64,000 bases of DNA from Bremerella cremea (GCF_003335505.1 NZ_QPEX01000039.1:22944-86943); one strand, 5' to 3'. Numbered from the stretch's first letter, positions 9,193 through 18,508 are shown. Numbers and translations: made by a program. The notes: a model not told the origin generated them from the sequence alone.

Positions 9193-9377
9193 GGCGAGTC
9201 AAACCTGGTGCTGAAGTCGAGTTGCGTTGGCTTTGTTTGGCGAAGGAGATTTCGCTCGCCACAAGGTACTCGAAGTCCCAGGGAAAAGGCAACCAAGGTT
9301 GGAATGTTGCCTGGCAACTCTGATAGAATCGATGCCAATACACCCTGGCAGCCTACCCAACCCAAACAGCAACGATT

Positions 9378-10010
9378 ATGAATCAATCCAAGAGGGCCAG
9401 TTCTATTGTCATCTTGTTGGCATGCGTTCATCTCTTGGCGATGGGCTGCAGCACATACGTAGCGTCGCTACAGATCAAAACCATCTTGGTCGGCGGCCCG
9501 ATTTGCAGTGTCACGGGAATCGCAGCCGGCATCTCGGCGCTTTACCTGAGACGTCTGATTCTTGCCATGGCATGTTTCGCCGCGCCTTTGTTGGCGATCA
9601 CTCTTTTCATCGCTGAAGCAATATTTCTGAAAATGGGGCCAGATCGTGCGGCACAACCGTTTATGATTATCTTTCTTCTGAACCAGGCGATCTCGCTGCC
9701 GATTATCCTGTTGCAACTGCGGCAAATCATCAATCAATCGGGGAGCGAACGAAAACAAATATCGCTCCGCGCACTGATGGTTACCACAGCCATCTTTGCC
9801 GCAGTCTTCGCCCTACTCCGTTTCTTGCAGGAAAATGCCGAGCATGGCATGTTAAGATTGATCGCCCTGATTCTCTTGGGCCTGACCATCGGCGGTGAAG
9901 GTCTGTTTGCCTATTACGCACTGCGGTACCAAAAACGAGTGCCTGAGCAACCGCGCGACAAAAACCTCGAAATGAATAGCGACTCCAAGGCATTCGACGT
10001 GCTGAGCTGA
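9378..10010 (+). CDS. Multi-pass membrane protein of unknown function
   Basis: A 210-residue protein with six likely membrane segments (about 8-28, 36-57, 60-83, 92-112, 130-145, 160-180) and a charged C-terminal tail. I do not recognise a family. Hydrophobicity and a conserved ATG support it as a real gene. It precedes the M24 peptidase gene on the same strand by about 130 bases. The two are probably separate, as the peptidase has its own ribosome binding site. Confidence 0.6.
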   Translation: MNQSKRASSIVILLACVHLLAMGCSTYVASLQIKTILVGGPICSVTGIAAGISALYLRRLILAMACFAAPLLAITLFIAEAIFLKMGPDRAAQPFMIIFLLNQAISLPIILLQLRQIINQSGSERKQISLRALMVTTAIFAAVFALLRFLQENAEHGMLRLIALILLGLTIGGEGLFAYYALRYQKRVPEQPRDKNLEMNSDSKAFDVLS

Positions 10011-10137
10011 TGTGGTTTGCGGGACAAGTGCTTGTCTTCTCGAAGGTGTTCCCCTCGCCAACCTTTCAAGCAACATAGAAAAAAATGGCAATGACAGGCC
10101 AAGCATTCGCGGAACAAGCCGCTTCAGGAGCCTCGGT

Positions 10138-10824
10138 ATGAATCCGAATCGTCACGTGCAATCGATCGCTCGATCGGTCCTTACTGATTTAGGGCCGACC
10201 ATTCAGGTCAACGATACCGAGCAAACGATCGCCGCACGCTGTGTGGCCATGATGCGCGACCAGGGAATCGAGCGGACTTGGTACTACGACTGCCCGGCAT
10301 ATGTACTGTTAGGTTCCCGCAGCTGTCTTTCTATTTCTGGCCGCGACTATGTTCCTGCTGAAGAACCGGTTGGCAACCACAACGTGGTGACCATCGACTT
10401 GAGCCCGCTGTATGGCGAAGCGTGGGGAGACTGCGCACGTACGTTTTATGTGGAAGCGGGAACGGCAACCCAATACCCCACTAGGCCCGACTTTAGCCGG
10501 GGTCACGACTTGTTGCAGGCATTGCACGCACTGGCTTATGAAAGGGTGCATGCCGAGACGACATTCGAGCAGCTGCATGCGATGCTGGCCCAACGAATCA
10601 CGTCGGACCACTTCGAGAGCATCGATTTCCTCGGCAACTTTGGCCACAGCATCGTGACCCATTTGAACGAGCGAATCTATATCGAAGCTGGCAACCAGGC
10701 CCGCCTGGCGGATGTCGCCTACTTTACCATCGAGCCCCATATTCGCGAGATTGGGGGCAACTGGGGGTATAAGTGGGAGGAAGTCTATACCGTGGGTGAG
10801 GCTGGCCAGCTTGTCATGCTGTAA
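10138..10824 (+). CDS. M24 family metallopeptidase (Xaa-Pro aminopeptidase-like)
   Basis: A 228-residue protein consisting only of the pita-bread catalytic fold. The five metal ligands of M24 peptidases can be picked out: Asp in TIDLSP, Asp in GDCARTF, His in FGHSIV, Glu in TIEPHI and Glu in WEEVYTV. Such enzymes remove N-terminal residues or cut Xaa-Pro bonds using two metal ions. There is no N-terminal creatinase domain, so it is shorter than aminopeptidase P. ATG 10138 has AGGAG eight bases upstream. Substrate unknown. Confidence 0.78.
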   Translation: MNPNRHVQSIARSVLTDLGPTIQVNDTEQTIAARCVAMMRDQGIERTWYYDCPAYVLLGSRSCLSISGRDYVPAEEPVGNHNVVTIDLSPLYGEAWGDCARTFYVEAGTATQYPTRPDFSRGHDLLQALHALAYERVHAETTFEQLHAMLAQRITSDHFESIDFLGNFGHSIVTHLNERIYIEAGNQARLADVAYFTIEPHIREIGGNWGYKWEEVYTVGEAGQLVML

Positions 10825-10867
10825 GCTGGCCGTCTTGGGGAATCGATACCCTGCCCTGTTCGCACCT

Positions 10868-11035
10868 TCGCAATACGATGGCCGTCTTTCCAGTTCCTTT
10901 CCTCGCCAGGTCGCTATCTTTGGCACGACTCGACAAACGTAGCGTCTGGTTATCGTGAAGGGACCAACGCCGCCATGCCGTCACGATGGTGATTCTGTTG
11001 TTTGCCCTGCGTGTCGCTCAGAAGCTGCCAAACCG
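10868..11035 (+). pseudogene. Deletion remnant of a CDF transporter gene
   Basis: This stretch matches two separate parts of the CDF transporter region downstream. The first block (CCAGGTCGCTATCTTT, then CAACGCCGCCAT) matches 13325-13405. It is joined directly to CACGATGGTGATTCTGTTG and GCCCTGCGTGTCGC, matching about 13517-13560. Roughly 110 bases of the intact copy are missing between the blocks, and homology stops after GCTGCC. This is a dead fragment of a paralogous gene. Confidence 0.6.
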
Positions 11036-11063
11036 GGCTGAGCAGTGTTAGCTTCGGTTGGCA

Positions 11064-11507
11064 TCACTTTGAGGTGAGTTCAAAATTGTGCGTACTCTTG
11101 CCTGGCTTAACATCCACAATTAAGGTTGTTTCTTCATTATATTTTGCCGGGACTTTTTCCTTCGTCCAAACGATTCTGCCTGCCTCATTTTCGGTCTCTT
11201 GGCGTGTGGTAATCCTCACTTTGTTCACCCCTGGCAAAGTCCCTTGGCGATTGCCGACATAAGTCAATTGGTATCTTCCGTTTTCATCGGTTCTTCCAAA
11301 CGCTGTGGCGCCTTCGGCTTCTGGTTTAAAGAAAATGATCGCTTGAGAGAGCGGCGCTCCGTCTAGCGTTACCACACCAGTGACGTCCCCTAATCCGGAC
11401 GATGCAGAGCATCCTGTCAGAAAGAGAAGACTGAGCAGTGTGAAGGACAACGTGGTCTTGAGCAAGCGTTTCGAAAGAAGATGGTTTTGAAACATAACTT
11501 TTAGCAT
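11064..11507 (-). CDS. Lipoprotein with a carboxypeptidase-regulatory-like (transthyretin-like) domain
   Basis: A 147-residue lipoprotein. The N-terminus is basic, then hydrophobic, ending in the lipobox FLTGC. The rest is one beta-sandwich of the carboxypeptidase-regulatory-like type: GVVTLDGAPLSQAIIFFKPE, then GRTDENGRYQLTY. Such small lipoproteins are common in planctomycetes next to DUF1559 genes; here a DUF1559 gene lies 256 bases upstream on the same strand. The start may be ATG 11507 or ATG 11495; neither has a strong ribosome binding site. Confidence 0.72.
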   Translation of the reverse strand: MLKVMFQNHLLSKRLLKTTLSFTLLSLLFLTGCSASSGLGDVTGVVTLDGAPLSQAIIFFKPEAEGATAFGRTDENGRYQLTYVGNRQGTLPGVNKVRITTRQETENEAGRIVWTKEKVPAKYNEETTLIVDVKPGKSTHNFELTSK

Positions 11508-11639
11508 CTCGAAAAGGCTTTTTTGCGAAATTCGTATGGCTCGATCTATGCTCACGTTGGCCGTTGGATAGGAGCCACCGATATGGAGAGGCGCAAAGCT
11601 TCCTCTCGACCGTTCCGAGAATAGAAACAAGTCGGAGAG

Positions 11640-11745
11640 GAAGTGATTAAGGACAGCGTTACCAATCGAACCGGGACAACCAACCGAAGCCCCGAAGTTC
11701 GTGGTCAGAATGCCTGGACATGTTTAGGTTACGTGCGCAGACATC
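11640..11745 (+). repeat. Dispersed repeat ending GTTACGTGCGCAGACATC, copy A
   Basis: The block with CCGAAGCCCCG, then AGTTCGTGGTCAGAA, ending TAGGTTACGTGCGCAGACAT near 11720-11745 recurs inverted at 54063-54140 and directly at 57157-57225. It lies just beyond the DUF1559 stop. Confidence 0.5.
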
Positions 11746-11762
11746 CAGCGTTTGCACGTGGT

Positions 11763-12713
11763 TTAGTAGTTACCCAGGATGCCGCCATCTTCACGAGACA
11801 ACAGTCGCTCAAACGTGCTATCGCACTGAGCTGTGGAAATATCGTGATCGATTGTTTCAGTGATGAAGTGAGCCGAGCCATCACAGAAGACTGCCTGGAA
11901 CCCGCCAGGATGTTGGCTGCTGAAATTGCGGCGATAATGCAACGGTTGAGAATAAGGAGAAACCGTGCTGTTGATGGGCACATAGCCGCAACCGTGGGTT
12001 TGAATAAGCCCTCGATTATTGTCGTTTACCGCCTCGACATCGTCGCGCATGCCAAACACAACGCCAGCGCCAATAACGGCGCCGTTTAATTGCCAGGCGC
12101 GTTCTCCGAAGGCAATGGTGTTGCTCGTTCCGTCGGCAATATCGGCGAAGCGAACTCCTCGATTCGCAAAAAAGACACCGTTGGCTGAAGAGATGGCGCC
12201 GGTAGAAGTCGGTGGACCTGGGTTAGCGCGGAGCGATCGACTGGCATTGTTGCCAATATAATTGGACATCGCCAACTGTTGATCGCAGATGAGATGAATT
12301 TCGTTCAGGTCCGTTCCCGTATCGGATGGACACCGGAAAGAATCAAGCCGTTTCTGCATCAGTGATAAACGAACGGGGTCGGCAATGGCGCTGGTCAGGG
12401 TCGTTTTGCCAACTTGAATGGCATCGTACAGGTTTTCTTGCTCTAGGAAGGGAAGAATAAACGATCCCCAGCACCAATTCCCCTGTGTCGTGCTGGTTTG
12501 AGTAATGATTGTTCCCGGCGGAAAACTGCCGAACGTATCGTGGTAATTGTGAAGCGCAAGACCTAATTGCTTCATCTGATTACTACACTGCATTCTTCGA
12601 GCGGCTTCTCTCGCTTGTTGCACGGCCGGTAGTAACAACGCGATCAATACGCCGATGATCGCAATCACGACAAGTAGCTCGACTAGCGTAAATCCTGGCT
12701 TCGATTTGCGCAT
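11763..12713 (-). CDS. DUF1559 protein with type IV pilin-like N-terminus
   Basis: A 316-residue protein. The prepilin site is PGFTLVELLVVIAIIG, cleaved by prepilin peptidase, followed by a long hydrophobic helix and the planctomycete block LLPAVQQAREAARRMQCSN. The body is the DUF1559 domain, ending with HPGGFQAVFCDGSAHFI. These pseudopilin-like proteins occur in dozens of copies per planctomycete genome, and their role is unknown; export through a type II/IV pilus-like machine is likely. The Cys-rich middle (CPSD, ICDQQ) is usual for the family. Confidence 0.93.
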   Translation of the reverse strand: MRKSKPGFTLVELLVVIAIIGVLIALLLPAVQQAREAARRMQCSNQMKQLGLALHNYHDTFGSFPPGTIITQTSTTQGNWCWGSFILPFLEQENLYDAIQVGKTTLTSAIADPVRLSLMQKRLDSFRCPSDTGTDLNEIHLICDQQLAMSNYIGNNASRSLRANPGPPTSTGAISSANGVFFANRGVRFADIADGTSNTIAFGERAWQLNGAVIGAGVVFGMRDDVEAVNDNNRGLIQTHGCGYVPINSTVSPYSQPLHYRRNFSSQHPGGFQAVFCDGSAHFITETIDHDISTAQCDSTFERLLSREDGGILGNY

Positions 12714-13349
12714 CTGCAGACCCCTTAGGCAATAAGTGAGAAGTAAGTCCAGAAAAGGAGCGATTCTGGTCCAGTGACCCGAATTGCAAATGAACGGGCA
12801 TAATAATAAAGATTAAACTTTTGCACAAGAAAAAAACTTGAACGCTGAAAATTAAATGGGAGGCTCAGACGGAAAAAGTCCGTTTTGAGCAATAGAAATG
12901 GTTGTTTTTGCGCTCAAAGAGGGCTTTCCTAGTGAGCTGCGAGAGACACCCCTGAAAAGATGAATACCGTCGTTTAATTGCCTGTGTCTTACTGGTATTT
13001 GTGAATCGAGCTAAATTCGCCTGATATGCAATGTTCTTGCAGCCGGGAACGAAATCGCTCAGCTTCCGGGGATTCTCTTTGTGCCGTGCTCCCGCATTAT
13101 CGAGCGTCTTACGCTCCGTTATGGTTGGCAATTCTCCGATAACGGCAGAACCTCCGTATCTCGTTCTCGCAGCAGAAGATTTAAAAGCCTGTCACGCTAG
13201 CAGTGCTGTCAGTGGGCCGTTTTGTGGTTGAGTGTCCAAGCATCTTCTGGCTTGGCCTGTTATCGGCCCCTCACACTAATTCCGGCCTACTAGACTTCTC
13301 ACTACAATGGCTGTCTTTCCTGTTTGATTCTTTGCCAGGTCGCTATCTT
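12714..13349. other. Non-coding interval upstream of the CDF transporter
   Basis: About 640 bases with no convincing gene. The part next to the DUF1559 start is AT-rich and probably holds its promoter. The last 50 bases before 13350 are conserved in the CDF remnant at 10868, so they may be regulatory or may encode an unused N-terminal extension. Confidence 0.45.
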
Positions 13350-14297
13350 TTGAACGATTCGAAAAACGTAGCCCACGTTTACCGCGAGGTCACCAACGCC
13401 GCCATTTTGGGTTTGGTGGTCAATTTCCTGCTGGGGGTCGTCAAGCTAATTGGCGGTATCGTAGGGAATTCGTTTGCCTTGATTGCCGACTCGGTGAACT
13501 CAATTGGCGATGTCATCACGACGGTGATTGTGTTGTTCGCGCTGCGTGTCGCCCAGATGCCGCCGGACGAAGAGCATCCGTATGGACATACCCGCGCCGA
13601 GGCAATCGCTGCCTCGAACGTGGCACTGCTAGTGATTGTTTCGGCGTTGTTTGTCGCTTGGGAAGCTGTGCAAAGAATTGGCGTGGGGCACGCGATTCCA
13701 GCGACTTGGACCTTATGGATCGCTGGCAGCAACGTGCTGATCAAGGAAGCGTTGTATCAATACAAAGTCCGCATCGGTCGGCGGACCAATTCCGCCGCGA
13801 TCATTGCCAATGCCTGGGATCATCGGAGCGACGCTCTTTGTTCGCTGGCCGTGCTGATTGGCTTAGGGGCGATTCGTTTCGGCGGTCCTTCCCTGATGTG
13901 GGCGGACGAAGCCGCTTCGCTCGTTGTGGCCGCCGCAATTGTGTGGTCTGCCACGCAACTATTCCGGGCCAGCGCCAGCGAACTGATGGACGTTCAAGCC
14001 AATCCAGACTTGGTCCAGCAGATACACCAGCAATCGTTAACTGTGCCTGGCGTGAAAGATGTGGAAACGTTGTGGGTCCGCAAGAGTGGTCTGGAGTACT
14101 TCGCCGATATCCATATCGAAGTCGATCCGCAGATGTCGGTTGCCGAAGGACATCAGATCGGGCACCACGTCAAAGATCACCTGCTCGAACAATTCGCCAC
14201 CCTCCGCGACGTGCTGGTCCACCTAGAACCGCACGGCCACGCGCAGCTACACAAGCAACAAGCAGCAAGTGCTGCTCAGCACGATTCTGCAAAATAG
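13350..14297 (+). CDS. Cation diffusion facilitator (CDF) metal efflux transporter
   Basis: A protein of about 315 residues with the CDF plan: six membrane helices, then a cytoplasmic C-terminal domain (VPGVKDVETLWVRKSG). Metal-site motifs are SFALIADSVNSIGD, HPYGHTRAEAI and AWDHRSDALCS. It should export Zn, Fe, Mn or Co by proton antiport; the D-D/H-D site (ADSVN and WDHRSD) suggests Zn or a related metal. No ATG lies ahead of the conserved part in this frame. I propose TTG 13350, with AGGT about ten bases upstream; the frame stays open back to 13203. The His-rich tail (HGHAQLHKQQ) may bind metal. A deletion remnant of a second copy lies at 10868-11035. Confidence 0.85.
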   Translation: MNDSKNVAHVYREVTNAAILGLVVNFLLGVVKLIGGIVGNSFALIADSVNSIGDVITTVIVLFALRVAQMPPDEEHPYGHTRAEAIAASNVALLVIVSALFVAWEAVQRIGVGHAIPATWTLWIAGSNVLIKEALYQYKVRIGRRTNSAAIIANAWDHRSDALCSLAVLIGLGAIRFGGPSLMWADEAASLVVAAAIVWSATQLFRASASELMDVQANPDLVQQIHQQSLTVPGVKDVETLWVRKSGLEYFADIHIEVDPQMSVAEGHQIGHHVKDHLLEQFATLRDVLVHLEPHGHAQLHKQQAASAAQHDSAK

Positions 14298-14468
14298 CCC
14301 AGGCAGCTGATTAGGGCGTTCTTCCCTCGGGATCGCAGCCCCAGTAAGCAAAGCTTGCGGCTTTCTCTTGGCAATACGAAAAAGCCTCGAACTCCGGGGC
14401 ACCCGAGGGGAGAGGTATTGCAGGTTTTCTAGCCAACGAATCCTCGGTGTGCTTCCTATGTCCGTGTG

Positions 14469-14587
14469 CCTCCTAAATCGGTGTGCCTCCTAAATCGGTG
14501 TGCCTCCTAAATCGGTGTGCCTCCTAAATCGGTGTGCCTCCTAAATCGGTGTGCCTCCTAAATCGGTGTGCCACCTAAATCGGTGTG
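14469..14587. repeat. Seven tandem 17-bp units (CCTCCTAAATCGGTGTG)
   Basis: Six units are identical and the seventh starts CCACC. The array runs straight into a REP-like palindrome at 14583-14612 whose first bases (GTGTGCCAC) equal the end of the unit. It looks like tandem growth of the REP flank. Confidence 0.9.
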
Positions 14588-14612
14588 CCACGGGCGTCCC
14601 GCCCGTGCCGGT
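14583..14612. repeat. REP-like palindrome (GTGTGCCACGGGCG type)
   Basis: GTGTGCCACGGGCG and CGCCCGTGCC form a short perfect stem with the same sequence as the elements at 26844 and 29765. It ends the 17-bp tandem array. Confidence 0.7.
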
Positions 14613-14758
14613 GCTGCATCGTGATCCGTAGCCAGCCGAGCCTGTTTTTCGGGGCAGAAAAATTATTACTGGCGTTGAGTCCCAACCAGTTGCCACAAAG
14701 CTAAATAGGCTCGCCAGAACAGAACGAAAGCCAGGATGCAGATCACTAAGGCAATATC

Positions 14759-14869
14759 TTACTGCACATAGATTTCTAAAAAGCGTCTTCCCAAGATCAC
14801 GATCCATAAGCCCAACACAAACACGGCGACATGACAGCAGATAACTAGAAGAGACGAATGGAACTTCAT
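14759..14869 (-). CDS. Small single-pass membrane protein
   Basis: A 36-residue open frame from ATG 14869: a short polar start, one strong membrane segment (LLVICCHVAVFVLGLWIVIL) and a basic end. It lies 90 bases downstream of the PepSY gene on the same strand, as small membrane proteins often do in PepSY operons. There is no homology that I can name, and its size makes it uncertain. Confidence 0.35.
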   Translation of the reverse strand: MKFHSSLLVICCHVAVFVLGLWIVILGRRFLEIYVQ

Positions 14870-14958
14870 GGGCTCTGCGGAATGAATCCGCCTCGAAGCG
14901 GTTTCAGTTTGTCGATGAGGCCTGGGCATTGGTTTCAGATACGAACCAAGCGAATTAC

Positions 14959-16155
14959 TTATAAGGACGAACGGACGGCCGCACGCCTCTCCACGCTCGC
15001 GGCTTTCCTGACCTTCGAGCGTTTCTTCCGCCACCATAACAGAAATCCGGTCACGTATAAAATCGCTGGTATCAGCCCCGCGACGCAAAAGAGGCAGCGG
15101 CCCACGATGCCAAAAACATCGCCGTTGTGAAGGGGAACTTGAAGCCGGAAGTAGGTATCCGCAAAGGTAAACGCTTCCCAGTCGCGGGTGGCCAGTACCT
15201 CGCCGCTGTACTGATCGAGCCAAATTCGTCCTGAACCACGAAGCTGCTCAAACTCGCCGGGCTGACGCAAGAATACCTTATACGTCCCTGTCGCTCCCTC
15301 TGGTAAATCAACATGGAACAACTCGGCACCCGGCATCCTTTGCAAAGCCAACTCAACGGCTCGATCCGGAGTCAACGTTTGTTGATCATCTTGCATTCGG
15401 GTGGAGACAATGTTCTTAGGGGGCGGCGTCTCGCTGGAAAAAATATGCACAATCGGCTTCACCAACGAAGGCAACCCTAGATAAACGCCGGTAAAGGAAA
15501 TCAGTAGCAATGGCAACGTCCCTCCGAGTCCCATCACTTTGTGCAAATCGAAGTTGAACTTAGTACGACGAACTCCAAACGCGATGCGCGATCCTCCCTT
15601 GAGCAGCGGCCACCATAACAGTATCCCTGAAACGAGTAGCGTTAGTGCCGACAACGCGACAATGCCCATGATCGTTCGCCCGGACCAACCAGTTAGCAAA
15701 CGGGCATGCAGGTCATAGATCCACTCAATCAGCCCGCTGTTCCTGGGACGCTGTCCCAAGGTTTCACCGGTAACAGGATCGACAAAAACTTCCACAGGAC
15801 GTGGCCTGGGCTTCCCTGCGATGGACGGGGTGAAGCGAACCATAAAGACTTCCGCTTCATGGCGTGGTACCGCAATCCGATCGATCTTCCCGAGATCAGC
15901 ATGACGTGGCTGCACGCGTTCGACCAAGGCTTCGAGCGAGATTCGCTGCCCCCGATTGTCAGTCTGCATTATCTCGTGATTTAGCAGCGTATCGAGCGGT
16001 TTCTCAAATACGAGAATGCTGCCGGTCAAGCCAGCTAGTGCAAACAACAACCCAGCCGTTAAGCCCAATAGTTGGTGTGCCTTCAACCAGATTCGCCGCA
16101 AGTTTCGTTTCATCAAAATGGTCTTGTCAGGTCTGCGACGGGGGCGACTAGTCAT
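14959..16155 (-). CDS. PepSY-associated transmembrane protein
   Basis: A 398-residue inner-membrane protein of the PepSY_TM family. The first helix is HQLLGLTAGLLFALAGLTGS, two more follow near 155-185 (including SGILLWWPLL) and 210-235 (LPLLLISFTGVYLG), and the last lies near 360. PepSY-like segments are at 60-130 and 270-340. Such proteins sit beside iron or siderophore uptake genes and may act as ferric reductases; no such partners are visible here. The ATG at 16155 overlaps the end of the lipoprotein gene by eight bases, so the two are probably co-translated. An internal ATG at 16113 is also possible. Confidence 0.85.
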   Translation of the reverse strand: MTSRPRRRPDKTILMKRNLRRIWLKAHQLLGLTAGLLFALAGLTGSILVFEKPLDTLLNHEIMQTDNRGQRISLEALVERVQPRHADLGKIDRIAVPRHEAEVFMVRFTPSIAGKPRPRPVEVFVDPVTGETLGQRPRNSGLIEWIYDLHARLLTGWSGRTIMGIVALSALTLLVSGILLWWPLLKGGSRIAFGVRRTKFNFDLHKVMGLGGTLPLLLISFTGVYLGLPSLVKPIVHIFSSETPPPKNIVSTRMQDDQQTLTPDRAVELALQRMPGAELFHVDLPEGATGTYKVFLRQPGEFEQLRGSGRIWLDQYSGEVLATRDWEAFTFADTYFRLQVPLHNGDVFGIVGRCLFCVAGLIPAILYVTGFLLWWRKKRSKVRKAASVERRAAVRSSL

Positions 16156-16609
16156 CGGCCCGAGGTGGTTCGGTCAGCCACTGGGCAGGCACTTCCAGAT
16201 TGATCGGTGGCATTGTCAGGTCTTCATCGGAAACGGTAACGCGATGCTCTGACTTGCTGGGATCGATGAATCGATTACGGAACAAGTCTTTGCCGGAGGT
16301 GTAATCGCCTGAAGCCCTGAGAAATGTCACGATATACTCGCCAGCCACCACGCCATCCCCGTCTCCGGAAGTCGACATCGCAAAGCGACCCTCGGCGTTG
16401 GTATGTCCCACGGGATTGGCAGCAGCTCTCTGAATTGTCGGGTCGGTATGTTGAAACCGGACAATGACCCGCTCTAACGGCTTCCCATTAACGGTGATGA
16501 CGCCGTTCACTTTGTGCTTGACCAAACCATCGTCATGAGGCGCCGCGTAGCACCCGGTAATAAGACATGCCCCCATTCCCCACAACAATAGCCGACTCAC
16601 CAATGACAT
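16148..16609 (-). CDS. Lipoprotein with carboxypeptidase-regulatory-like domain
   Basis: A 153-residue protein with a lipobox (ACLITGC) at residues 14-20. The mature part is a transthyretin-like domain: VNGVITVNGKPLERVIVRF, then GHTNAEGRFAMST. It is the middle member of an operon: a DUF1559 gene ends 66 bases upstream, and the PepSY gene overlaps its stop. The ATG at 16609 is preceded by AGGG at a suitable distance. An earlier in-frame start at 16666 would put charged residues ahead of the signal and is less likely. Confidence 0.78.
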   Translation of the reverse strand: MSLVSRLLLWGMGACLITGCYAAPHDDGLVKHKVNGVITVNGKPLERVIVRFQHTDPTIQRAAANPVGHTNAEGRFAMSTSGDGDGVVAGEYIVTFLRASGDYTSGKDLFRNRFIDPSKSEHRVTVSDEDLTMPPINLEVPAQWLTEPPRADD

Positions 16610-16674
16610 CCACTTTCCCTTTGCAACCCTTAGATCGGTTCGTCCCCGTTCCGATGAAACCGCCAAGCAACAAA

Positions 16675-17607
16675 CTAAAACTCACCCAGCGGTTGCCCAT
16701 CTTGAATGGTGACTAACCGTTCGATCAGCGTATAGTCGGTGGTTTCTGCCACAAATCGCGTTGAGCCATCCCCGAGCACAGCCATTGCTCCCCCTGGATG
16801 CCAACTGTAAAGATTGGAACCGGCCGAGTTGCAATTGATCAGGCAATTGCCCCCGTATTGCGTTAGCCCATCGTAAGAGAACCCGCGAAACGAAATACGA
16901 TTCTGCCCGGCCCAGTGATGGAAGCGATCTTTCAAATCATTACCAGCAAGGTATTGTCGCTTGGCATCGAAAACCTTCGGACCACCGCAGACTTCCCCCA
17001 CCATCAACGAATTCGAAAGCCCGTCGGTTACATCACGAAAACGCTTCGAGACCTCTCCCTTGTAGTCCATCATTCCGGTCGTATAAGTCGAACCATCGTA
17101 GGTGTGCGACGAGGCCGAATACTCGCAGACACCAGCTCTGTATGGATCGCCAGCAGCGGTGTCGTTCGCATAGTCTCCGGTCGTGGTCCAGGCTTCCACT
17201 TCCGCAATTGGTGAAGAAGGACACTTGTAGGCACTGATGGGCGTTCTATTCAGGGCAGCGTTAGGGGCCACGCCAAAATTCACGTTTTCGTTCCACGCTT
17301 CAGCAATATTGTTTTGCTCGATAAACGGCAACAACGCTCGTGACCAACTTGCCAACGCTCGCTTTGGCTTTTCGCCTGCGACGGTCATCTGCGTGATCGG
17401 CAGGCGGCGATACGTATCGTGGTAGTTGTGCAGCCCTAGGCCAAGCTGCTTCATGTTGTTACTGCAACTGATACGGCGAGCCGCTTCCCGTGCTTGCTGG
17501 ACTGCTGGCAACAACAAAGCAATCAAAACGCCAATGATAGCGATCACCACCAAGAGTTCGACAAGCGTAAAACCTCGATGAAAATTAAAGCGACGTGGAT
17601 TAGCCAT
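16675..17607 (-). CDS. DUF1559 protein with type IV pilin-like N-terminus
   Basis: A protein of 310 residues with the same plan as the gene at 11763-12713. It has a short basic leader, the prepilin motif RGFTLVELLVVIAIIG, the LLPAVQQAREAARRISCSN block, and a C-terminal H-x-G loop (HPGGAMAVLGDGSTRF). The first 60 residues are almost identical to those of the other copy while the bodies differ, as usual for this family. It leads the operon with the lipoprotein and PepSY genes. AGAGG lies about ten bases before the ATG. Confidence 0.93.
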   Translation of the reverse strand: MANPRRFNFHRGFTLVELLVVIAIIGVLIALLLPAVQQAREAARRISCSNNMKQLGLGLHNYHDTYRRLPITQMTVAGEKPKRALASWSRALLPFIEQNNIAEAWNENVNFGVAPNAALNRTPISAYKCPSSPIAEVEAWTTTGDYANDTAAGDPYRAGVCEYSASSHTYDGSTYTTGMMDYKGEVSKRFRDVTDGLSNSLMVGEVCGGPKVFDAKRQYLAGNDLKDRFHHWAGQNRISFRGFSYDGLTQYGGNCLINCNSAGSNLYSWHPGGAMAVLGDGSTRFVAETTDYTLIERLVTIQDGQPLGEF

Positions 17608-18252
17608 CGCGATAAACCTCTTCAGAAGCTGGTTGGAATGCCTTGGGAGTTTTGCAGCAGCGGAACATTGCCCCCCTACCTACAAAAACACAAATAAAAC
17701 TGAGACTCGATATCAGTACATGAGCGTAGGCACCCTCTCGCATCTACACAACCCGTCAGCCCCCTAAAAACATGAAAAGCTGCCGATAATAAGAAGATTT
17801 CGAAGAGGAATTGATAGGCGTGGCCTAGACCGATCTCCCTCATAAGCGGCAAGGAAGCCCCTGACAGTCGGTACCTAGCATGCTTCGCCAGGAGCTGCAG
17901 GAAGTGCGGGCTTTGCTATGCATTGCTGCGGCGCGTTCACCAAGCGAGCGTACCTGGCGGTATCATTCCAGTGAAAGATTGGTGTTCGTTGGGACTAGCC
18001 AGCTTTTGTTTCTTAGCAGGCCGATTCCTAATCAAGGGTAAGGGGCTTCCAGAAAGGTGGCGTAATTTGGCAGGGGCCAATGGATCGAAACTCTTTTTTC
18101 CACCAAGTTGAAAAACAATGTCCAAGATTCGTCATCCGCCAACGAATCCCTTGCGAAAAACGAGCCAGCGGTTTGCGTCCATCACAGCGGATTGCTGCGG
18201 CACATTGTTAGGCTAACGACTATTTAACGCATCATGTTTGGGAGCAACGCAG
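17608..18252. other. Gene-poor interval upstream of the DUF1559 operon
   Basis: About 640 bases. Overlapping short open frames on both strands at 17923-18125 lack ribosome binding sites and look accidental. The promoter of the DUF1559 operon should lie close to 17610-17750. Nothing else was recognised. Confidence 0.4.
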
Positions 18253-18429
18253 ATGAAATTAATGTATCGCGTATGGTGGGCTTTCCTCGGTTTGGCCTCG
18301 GCGGCCCTGGGCATTTATTTGGTGGCGGTCGATCCCACCATGCGCGTCACCGGCCTCATCTGCGCCCCCATCGGCCTGGCCATCTTCGCGATTCAGGTCT
18401 ACATGATCACCACACGCGGCAACCGTTAA
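18253..18429 (+). CDS. Small two-helix membrane protein
   Basis: A 58-residue protein from ATG 18253 with GGAG nine bases upstream. Two hydrophobic helices (about 8-28 and 32-52) are separated by a short polar turn containing DPTMRV. I do not recognise a family. Good codon structure and a ribosome binding site support it as a real gene. Downstream it is followed by repeat copies and the polymorphic-toxin region. Confidence 0.55.
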   Translation: MKLMYRVWWAFLGLASAALGIYLVAVDPTMRVTGLICAPIGLAIFAIQVYMITTRGNR

Positions 18430-18508
18430 CCGCCATGAACATCGGCCAGGGCCAGAAGCGAAGCCAGACCAGCGAAGAAGAAGCCCAGTTTCGTAAGATG
18501 CGTCTCGC

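Noticed and set aside
14469..14587. Possible CRISPR array.
   Set aside because: Units are directly adjacent with no spacers and only 17 bp long; a plain tandem repeat.
17923..18125. Overlapping ~60-codon frames on both strands.
   Set aside because: Neither has a ribosome binding site; mutual shadows in an intergenic region.
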